The notes under the pieces: model-generated
Seen by the model: the letters and a program-made list of their open reading frames with translations, nothing else
Database searches by the model: none
What the model was told of the DNA's origin: nothing
Source: Saprospiraceae bacterium
Lineage (GTDB): Bacteria; Bacteroidota; Bacteroidia; Chitinophagales; Saprospiraceae
Direction of reading: 5' to 3'
Assembly (NCBI GenBank): GCA_015494245.1
Contig: WGBN01000365.1
Location: 1-6,632 of the forward strand
Length of the DNA stretch: 6,632 bases
Made by a program: the position numbers and the translations under genes
Part shown: positions 1 to 4,051 of the stretch, piece after piece
Layout of the letters: each line of letters opens with the position of its first letter
How positions within the stretch are numbered: the stretch's first letter is position 1

Positions 1-6
1 AGGCCC

Positions 7-26
7 CACATTAGACGCGAAGCGTC
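7..26. repeat. Isolated palindromic repeat unit (GAA-loop hairpin)
   Basis: This is a single unit made of the linker CACATTA followed by GACGC-GAA-GCGTC, a perfect 5-bp stem closed by a 3-base loop. It is identical over 20 bases to the first unit of the array at 645-664 and is followed by CACAT, the start of another linker. It sits about 21 bp beyond the stop codon of the minus-strand gene at 48-602, so it would fall in that gene's 3' untranslated RNA. There is no T-tract on the minus-strand side inside the window, so a classic terminator is not shown. Confidence 0.8.
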
Positions 27-47
27 CACATTTCAACCCCCTCCCCC

Positions 48-602
48 TCACTTCACCTTCCTGACGAGCAGCGCTCCCAAGCCCAACAGAAGCAACACCA
101 AAACTCCCCCGGCCCCATTCCACTTCAGCCAGGACGCCCAGGGGGCGAGCTCAGCTCCGATGCTATGGTTTGGATACGTGGCGCACACTTTTGAGATGCT
201 GAAATTTTCCACCCAATCCATAAAAGCCGTGAAAAGGGGAAGGATGACTACCCAAGGTTTCCACCATGTTTTTTCCGGAGAGCTCTTGCTGTAGAGCCAC
301 CACAACAACAAAATATAAGTAATCGCATAGGTAAGTGCATACAGATTATCGGCCAGCAAGGAGATGAAGGGGTACATTTTTCTGCCCGCTTCCTTCCACT
401 GCCCAATAGCTGTATGCAGCGTTTCGCCCTCGTAACTGTACCACAAATCAGGAATGCCGGAACTGCCAAAAGCATCCGGCGAGCCAAGCCAGGCCGGCAA
501 CCGGCCCAGCAATATGTTGAAGAAAACGATGAGGCCGAGGCCGATAAGAATGTTGCGCCCTGTTGCATGGCGCTCAGCAAATCTATATAAAAAAGCAAGC
601 AT
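48..602 (-). CDS. Small four-helix integral membrane protein, function unknown
   Basis: This 184-residue protein has four hydrophobic segments, at about residues 17-36, 80-103, 115-130 and 162-180. The loop between the first two is long, polar and rich in aromatics (about 37-78). A D-W-V-E-N sequence (129-133) at the end of the third segment and a D-N-L-Y-A-L-T-Y stretch (85-92) in the second resemble motifs I associate with a loose family of uncharacterised bacterial membrane proteins (D-x-x-E-N and D-x-x-Y-P). I know of no function for that family, and the match is from memory. The ATG at 602 is the only sensible start, and no ribosome binding site is visible. The gene lies 132 bp downstream of purM on the same strand, with a hairpin array between them and no TAnnTTTG box that I can find. 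It is therefore either co-transcribed with purM or has a promoter I cannot see. Confidence 0.8.
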   Translation of the reverse strand: MLAFLYRFAERHATGRNILIGLGLIVFFNILLGRLPAWLGSPDAFGSSGIPDLWYSYEGETLHTAIGQWKEAGRKMYPFISLLADNLYALTYAITYILLLWWLYSKSSPEKTWWKPWVVILPLFTAFMDWVENFSISKVCATYPNHSIGAELAPWASWLKWNGAGGVLVLLLLGLGALLVRKVK

Positions 603-620
603 GAAAAATCATTTTCTCAA

Positions 621-638
621 CGCGATGCGAAGCGAGCG
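621..638. repeat. Degenerate copy of the hairpin repeat
   Basis: GCGAAGC (627-633) sits in an imperfect palindrome with outer arms CGC and GCG (621-623, 636-638) and mismatches between. It lies directly next to the regular array, so it is best read as a decayed unit. It falls in the 5' region of the gene at 48-602, 19-36 bp before its start codon. Confidence 0.4.
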
Positions 639-644
639 TAAAAT

Positions 645-750
645 CACATTAGACGCGAAGCGTCCACATCAGAACGCGAAGCGTTCCACATCAGAACGCG
701 AAGCGTTCCACATTAGAACGCGAAGCGTTCCACATTAGAGCCACAGGCTC
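645..750. repeat. Tandem array of five palindromic hairpin units with covarying stems
   Basis: There are five head-to-tail units at 645-664, 665-686, 687-708, 709-730 and 731-750. Each has a linker CACATTA or CACATCA followed by a perfect inverted repeat with a 3-base loop. Units 2-4 carry GAACGC-GAA-GCGTTC (6-bp stem). Unit 1 carries GACGC-GAA-GCGTC (5 bp). Unit 5 carries GAGCC-ACA-GGCTC (5 bp, different stem and loop). The stem sequence changes while pairing is kept, which suggests that the hairpin itself matters or is copied as a hairpin. Units 1-4 and the copy at 7-26 contain GCGAAGC on the plus strand. The array fills the gap between purM and the next minus-strand gene, and its last unit overlaps the 3' end of purM. 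On the RNA of those genes it would form a row of hairpins. No transposase or flanking target duplication is seen. Confidence 0.9.
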
Positions 751-1901
751 CACATCAACTCAACCCCCTCTCCCTCCTCCACATGCCCAACCACGCGGGC
801 ATCTATGTCAAAAGCCTTTGCCGCGGCTATAATCTGGTCGGCAAATTCAGGTGCTGCATACAGCTCCATGCGATGCCCCATATTAAAGACCTGGTACATC
901 TCCTCGGTCGAAGTTCCCGAATGCTTTTGGATGAGAGAAAACAGAGGCGGTACAGGAAACAGTTGGTCCTTGACCACTTTCACGCCGGGCTTGAGAAACT
1001 TTGAGACTTTGGTTTGCCCTCCGCCGGTACAGTGGATGATGCCGTGGATGGCCTCCGGCGGAAGCTCGGGCAACAAGGCTCGCAGCACAGGCAGGTAAGT
1101 ACGCGTCGGGCTGAGCAACAATTTGCCGACAGGCATCTTATCGGCTCCTTCGATCTCCACCTCATCTGTCAGTCGGTAGGGGCCGGTGTAAACCAAATCG
1201 AAAGGCGTTGCCGGATCGTAAGATTCGGGATAGTGCTCTGCATAATACTTGTTGAGCATGTCGTGGCGGGCAGAAGTCAGCCCGTTGCTACCGATACCGC
1301 TGTTGTACTCCTCTTCATAGGCACACTGCCCAAAAGAGGCCCAACCCACCACCACATCGCCCGGGCGAATGTCATTGACGATCAGCTCACTCCGGGCCAG
1401 ACGCGCAAAAGCCGTAAAACCCACATCGGCCGTGCGCACCACATCGCCCACATCGGCTGTCTCTCCGCCGCTGAGATGCAGGCGAATGCCGTACTTTTCC
1501 ATCTTCGCCGCAAAGGAAAGCTGAGCCTCTATCAAGACCTGCAACACCTCCCCCGGAATCAGATGCTTGTTGCGCCCAATGGTGGAAGAGATGACAAAAT
1601 CATTGGTACAGCCCACGGCAGCCAGGTCATCCAGATTCATCACCAAAGCATCCTGAACAATGCCTTCCCAAACTGAGAGATCGCCCGTTTCGCGCCAATA
1701 CAAATAGGCCAAAATCACCTTGGTACCCGCCGTATCGGCATGCATGAGGTTGACAAAACCGGCATCGCCGCCCACCAGGTCAGGCAGGACCTTGCAAAAA
1801 GCCAGGGGGAACAATCCCTTGTCCATCTGTTGAATGGCGGCATGTACTTCCGATTTGTCGGCAGAAACTCCGCGTTGCTCGTAGCGGGAAGATTTGGGCA
1901 T
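735..1901 (-). CDS. purM: Phosphoribosylformylglycinamidine cyclo-ligase (AIR synthetase)
   Basis: PurM closes the imidazole ring of AIR in cytosolic de novo purine synthesis, using ATP. The 388-residue protein matches the long PurM form of Bacteroidota from end to end. An N-terminal segment starts M-P-K-S-S-R-Y-E-Q-R-G-V. It is followed by H-A-D-T-A-G-T-K (54-61, the equivalent of the D-G-V-G-T-K nucleotide motif), N-L-D-D-L-A-A-V-G (89-97), S-T-I-G-R-N-K (106-112), S-G-G-E-T-A-D-V-G-D (144-153), N-G-L-T-S-A-R-H-D (206-214), C-T-G-G-G-Q-T-K (291-298) and F-N-M-G-H-R-M (339-345). The ATG at 1901 is chosen because it begins the conserved N-terminus and lies just after a promoter box; a start further upstream would be within that promoter. 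The C-terminus is odd. After V-G-H-V-E (371-375) relatives continue with a conserved tail, but here residues 383-388 and the TAA stop come from the hairpin repeat. Confidence 0.93.
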   Translation of the reverse strand: MPKSSRYEQRGVSADKSEVHAAIQQMDKGLFPLAFCKVLPDLVGGDAGFVNLMHADTAGTKVILAYLYWRETGDLSVWEGIVQDALVMNLDDLAAVGCTNDFVISSTIGRNKHLIPGEVLQVLIEAQLSFAAKMEKYGIRLHLSGGETADVGDVVRTADVGFTAFARLARSELIVNDIRPGDVVVGWASFGQCAYEEEYNSGIGSNGLTSARHDMLNKYYAEHYPESYDPATPFDLVYTGPYRLTDEVEIEGADKMPVGKLLLSPTRTYLPVLRALLPELPPEAIHGIIHCTGGGQTKVSKFLKPGVKVVKDQLFPVPPLFSLIQKHSGTSTEEMYQVFNMGHRMELYAAPEFADQIIAAAKAFDIDARVVGHVEEGEGVELMWSLWL

Positions 1902-1915
1902 GCTTAGATTTTCCG

Positions 1916-1947
1916 CAAAGATAAGTACATTTGCAAGCATGGACAAA
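1916..1947 (-). promoter_or_regulatory. Bacteroidota-type promoter of purM
   Basis: Read on the minus strand, TTTG (1947-1944) is followed after 20 bp by TATCTTTG (1923-1916). This fits the phylum consensus TTTG, a 19-21 bp spacer and TAnnTTTG. The start codon follows 14 bp after the -7 box, which implies a leader of only about ten bases and no Shine-Dalgarno. The -33 box lies inside codons 2-3 of the divergent methyltransferase gene. Confidence 0.75.
1926..1933 (+). promoter_or_regulatory. -7 box of the methyltransferase promoter
   Basis: TACATTTG fits TAnnTTTG and ends 5 bp before the ATG at 1939, so transcription should begin at or within a few bases of the start codon. No good -33 TTTG is present at 19-21 bp; the nearest candidate is TTAG at 1904-1907, with an 18-bp spacer. 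The box is 2 bp from the opposing purM -7 box. Confidence 0.55.
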
Positions 1948-2517
1948 GACTTCTGGCGCGAACGCTATCGCCAAAAACAACTTGGCTGGGATTTGGGGCA
2001 GGTTTCACCCCCCATCCGCACTTACGTGGACCAACTGCAAGACAAAGAATTACGCATCCTCATACCCGGAGCAGGCCGTGGGCATGAGGCGAGATATTTA
2101 TGGGAGCAGGGCTTTCGCCAAACGTATATCTGTGAGTGGGCGCCTGAGGCTGTGCAGATGTTCAAAAAGTTGCAGCCCTCTTTTCCCGATGAGCACATTC
2201 TCGTACAAGACTTCTTCGGCCTGAAGCCCGCCTATGACCTCATCCTGGAACAGACCTTTTTCTGTGCCATTGATCCCTCCATGCGACCGGCTTACGCCAA
2301 AAAATGCGCTGAGCTCCTCGCTCCCGGCGGTCGCCTGGCAGGCCTTTTATTCGCCACACCCTTTGAACGTCCGGGCCCGCCCTTCGGCGGCTGCAAAGAA
2401 GAGTACCTCACCTATTTTGAGCCCTGGTTCGACATCTTGCAGATGGATATTTGCAAAAACTCCATCAAGCCCCGCCTTGGCAACGAGCTCTTCTTTGAGA
2501 TGCAAGTGCGTAAATAG
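1939..2517 (+). CDS. Thiopurine S-methyltransferase (TPMT)-family SAM-dependent methyltransferase
   Basis: This 192-residue soluble class I methyltransferase belongs to the TPMT/thiol-halide methyltransferase group, which moves the methyl of S-adenosylmethionine to sulfur, selenium, tellurium or halide acceptors. The substrate here is unknown. Visible family features are F-W-x-x-R-Y and G-W-D-L-G (5-20), S-P-P-I (23-26), the SAM-binding I-P-G-A-G-R-G-H-E (42-50), D-F-F (91-93), E-Q-T-F-F-C-A-I-D-P-S-M-R-P (104-117), G-P-P-F-G-G-C-K-E-E-Y (146-156) and N-S-I-K-P-R-L-G-N-E-L-F (174-185). The length is normal for the bacterial form. The ATG at 1939 gives the expected N-terminus. It is divergent from purM with overlapping promoters, and convergent with the gene ending at 2540. 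The purM neighbourhood probably reflects shared DNA rather than a shared pathway. Confidence 0.88.
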   Translation: MDKDFWRERYRQKQLGWDLGQVSPPIRTYVDQLQDKELRILIPGAGRGHEARYLWEQGFRQTYICEWAPEAVQMFKKLQPSFPDEHILVQDFFGLKPAYDLILEQTFFCAIDPSMRPAYAKKCAELLAPGGRLAGLLFATPFERPGPPFGGCKEEYLTYFEPWFDILQMDICKNSIKPRLGNELFFEMQVRK

Positions 2518-2539
2518 CCTTTAGGAAAGGACTACAAAT

Positions 2540-3265
2540 TCACCGGCTCAAGTCTGCACGCAGGCGTGCAGCCCCACCGACTTTTTTCCCTCCTTCCACA
2601 GCCCGGATACTCAAATAGAAGCAAAGGATGGAAAGTACCACAAAAACGTGCCCAAAATCGTCTTTGTCAAACCAATCGGCCAGATGCACGTGAAAGGCAT
2701 AGACCAATCCGGCACTCAGCGTGGATAGTTCGGCACCAAGTCGCAGCCAAAAAACATCCATGCGCTTCTGCCGGTACCAGTAAACAATGTTGACCGGCAA
2801 AATAGTCGCCAGAGTCACCACGGCATTCGAAATGGAAACCCAAAAGTGATGCACCAAAGGCACGGCCAGGGTATAAACCACTGCCTGCACAATCAAAAAC
2901 CACTTCCACCGCTGACGAGCCGTTTCCGAAAGGGCCTCCATCTCACTCAGCAAAGCCAGCCCCAGCAAGTACATCAAAGGCGTATTGATGAAAAAGGAAA
3001 GCAGCAAAAGATAATCGCCCCCATAATACTTCCCCAAATGCCCGAAAGCCGAAACCATGGCCTGCAAGCCCAACAAAAACAAAAACCACATCCAATAACG
3101 CCGGCTCCTCTTAAGCTTCTGAGACGGCTGTGAACCGACCGGCCCCTCCTTCCACAAAAGAAAAGCCACCGTAAAACCCGCAAGCACGATCAAAAGGCTG
3201 GTTACAAAGTTGTTGGGCCCCACCAAATGCAAACCAAAGAGGTGAAAGTCTAATTTCGGGTGCAT
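2540..3265 (-). CDS. Seven-helix integral membrane protein, function unknown
   Basis: This 241-residue protein has seven hydrophobic segments at about residues 18-38, 57-77, 85-107, 121-141, 142-164, 170-195 and 204-223. Basic loops at 39-57, 114-121 and 165-169 and a basic tail (221-241) put the C-terminus inside and the N-terminus outside. Polar residues stand out in or near the membrane: S72-x3-H76 in helix 2, H139-H140 after helix 4, and a cluster H192, H194, D197, D200, D202, D203, H206 between helices 6 and 7. I do not recognise an assigned function. It could belong to an uncharacterised (DUF-type) Bacteroidota family. A distant link to the 7-helix CREST hydrolases is conceivable but not shown. 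The ATG at 3265 is chosen because AGGAG lies 3 bp upstream and the promoter box further up; a GTG at 3295 would lie upstream of the predicted transcript. The last dozen codons (about 231-241) run through an inverted repeat and may be an acquired tail. Confidence 0.8.
   Translation of the reverse strand: MHPKLDFHLFGLHLVGPNNFVTSLLIVLAGFTVAFLLWKEGPVGSQPSQKLKRSRRYWMWFLFLLGLQAMVSAFGHLGKYYGGDYLLLLSFFINTPLMYLLGLALLSEMEALSETARQRWKWFLIVQAVVYTLAVPLVHHFWVSISNAVVTLATILPVNIVYWYRQKRMDVFWLRLGAELSTLSAGLVYAFHVHLADWFDKDDFGHVFVVLSILCFYLSIRAVEGGKKVGGAARLRADLSR
2550..2587 (+). terminator. Possible terminator of the methyltransferase gene
   Basis: About 37 bp after the methyltransferase stop is a near-perfect palindrome CTGCACG-CAGG-CGTGCAG (2554-2571). 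A run of six T follows at 2582-2587. The arms AAGTC (2550-2554) and GACTT (2579-2583) could pair outside it, but with an 8-base bulge on one side. The hairpin-to-T distance (10 bases) is longer than in a standard intrinsic terminator, so the call is weak. It lies within the coding end of the convergent gene. Confidence 0.35.
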
Positions 3266-3268
3266 AAT

Positions 3269-3292
3269 CTCCTGAGTTTGGGCGCAAAGATA
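3269..3292 (-). promoter_or_regulatory. Promoter -7 box and ribosome binding site of the seven-helix protein gene
   Basis: On the minus strand, TATCTTTG (3292-3285) matches TAnnTTTG and is identical to the purM -7 box. AGGAG (3273-3269) lies 3 bp before the ATG. A Shine-Dalgarno is unusual beside the other genes here and fixes the start at 3265. The -33 element is poor (TTAG at 3317-3314, with a 21-bp spacer). Confidence 0.6.
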
Positions 3293-3377
3293 CACAAGCC
3301 TATCTATAAAATTCTAAGGACAGAAAGGGCTTTGCGTTCGCCCTCCTCCACCTCCCCATTTTCTCCCAAAAAAAACC

Positions 3378-3385
3378 TACTTTTG
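3378..3385 (+). promoter_or_regulatory. -7 box upstream of the lipoprotein gene
   Basis: TACTTTTG fits TAnnTTTG and would give a leader of about 30 bases before the ATG at 3422. No TTTG lies at the expected -33 distance. The 60 bp before it are pyrimidine-rich. Confidence 0.45.
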
Positions 3386-3421
3386 CCCCACTTATTTCAC
3401 CAAAAATCAGACCCAAACGTC

Positions 3422-4027
3422 ATGAAAACACAAAGCTTCATTCCGTTACTCCTGCTCCTGTTTCTGGCATCGGCCTGCGAGCAGCAGGCAGCTACCGGAG
3501 CCGGAGAGGCAGTGTCCGTCAATGAATCGGACTACGAATTGACCCCCATACCGGGTACGCACACTAAAATGGCCGTGAAGAAAGACCAAAACGGCCGGCT
3601 CGTAGAAGAAGGGCTCCTGCGCGATGGCAAAAAGGAAGGGACCTGGGTAACTTACCATACCACCGATGAAAAGCAAATCGCCAAAAGCGTCCAGGGATTC
3701 CACAACGGCCTGCCCAATGGCGTACTCATCGAGTATGGCAACCGCGGGCAATTGGAGAAAATCGCCCACTACCTCAACGGCAAACTCCACGGCCGGTATG
3801 CCACTTATGACTACGGGCGCATCAAAGAAATCCGTAACTACAAAAACGGAGTGCTCGATGGGCTTTACATCAAAAACTACCCCAAAAGCGATAAAATCCA
3901 AAGTGAAGCCGAATTCAAAAACGGCAAGCAAGACGGCTTCTACCGCTACTACAATGAAGAAGGCGAAGTCGTCATGGAATACCAGTACCGCAATGGCGAA
4001 AAAGTCTCCGGCGGCCTGAAACAATAA
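3422..4027 (+). CDS. Lipoprotein with YwqK/MORN-like repeats
   Basis: This is a 201-residue predicted lipoprotein. A short N-terminus (M-K-T) leads into a hydrophobic stretch and L-A-S-A-C, which makes C19 the likely lipidated residue. A polar linker follows to about 60. Then come about five repeats of 20-26 residues, each with N-G-x-x-x-G-x-x-x-x-Y or a close variant: starting near 65 (D-G-K-K-E-G-T-W-V-T-Y), 95 (N-G-L-P-N-G), 119 (N-G-K-L-H-G-R-Y), 142 (N-G-V-L-D-G-L-Y), 167 (N-G-K-Q-D-G-F-Y) and a partial one at 191. This is the pattern of MORN_2 or YwqK-type proteins. The 'antitoxin' label often attached to them is not supported here, because no toxin gene is adjacent and the protein is exported. 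A surface or periplasmic binding role is an inference. The ATG at 3422 is chosen because it starts the signal sequence; the frame is open upstream to 3260 but lacks family features. The gene is 24 bp ahead of the helicase-like gene. Confidence 0.82.
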   Translation: MKTQSFIPLLLLLFLASACEQQAATGAGEAVSVNESDYELTPIPGTHTKMAVKKDQNGRLVEEGLLRDGKKEGTWVTYHTTDEKQIAKSVQGFHNGLPNGVLIEYGNRGQLEKIAHYLNGKLHGRYATYDYGRIKEIRNYKNGVLDGLYIKNYPKSDKIQSEAEFKNGKQDGFYRYYNEEGEVVMEYQYRNGEKVSGGLKQ

Positions 4028-4051
4028 TTAGCAAAGACCGACGGAAAGCTT

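Noticed and set aside
645..730. cUUCGg-type RNA tetraloops on the minus strand of the array
   Set aside because: The minus-strand sequence is GC-TTC-GC, so the loop is UUC closed by C-G. The C(UUCG)G closing pair is not present.
601..738. Plus-strand small peptide reading through the hairpin array (A-K-R, R-T-R-S-V-P-H type repeats)
   Set aside because: It is simply the translation of the repeat; such peptides arise wherever the repeat is open and there is no start signal.
645..750. CRISPR array
   Set aside because: The units are contiguous palindromes with no unique spacers, and no cas genes are present.
1014..1676. 220-codon open frame on the plus strand inside purM
   Set aside because: It is the antisense of a strongly conserved PurM region and resembles no protein I recognise.
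2518..2530. CCTTT-AGG-AAAGG between the convergent genes as a two-way terminator
   Set aside because: The stem is only 5 bp, mostly A-T, with no T-tract following on either strand.
3446..4024. 192-codon open frame on the minus strand opposite the lipoprotein gene
   Set aside because: It lies wholly opposite a gene with a lipoprotein signal and clear repeats. Its Phe/Val/Ala-rich, repetitive translation is the antisense image of those repeats.
3422..4027. Antitoxin of a toxin-antitoxin pair (usual database label for YwqK-like proteins)
   Set aside because: The protein has a lipoprotein signal, and neither neighbour looks like a small toxin.
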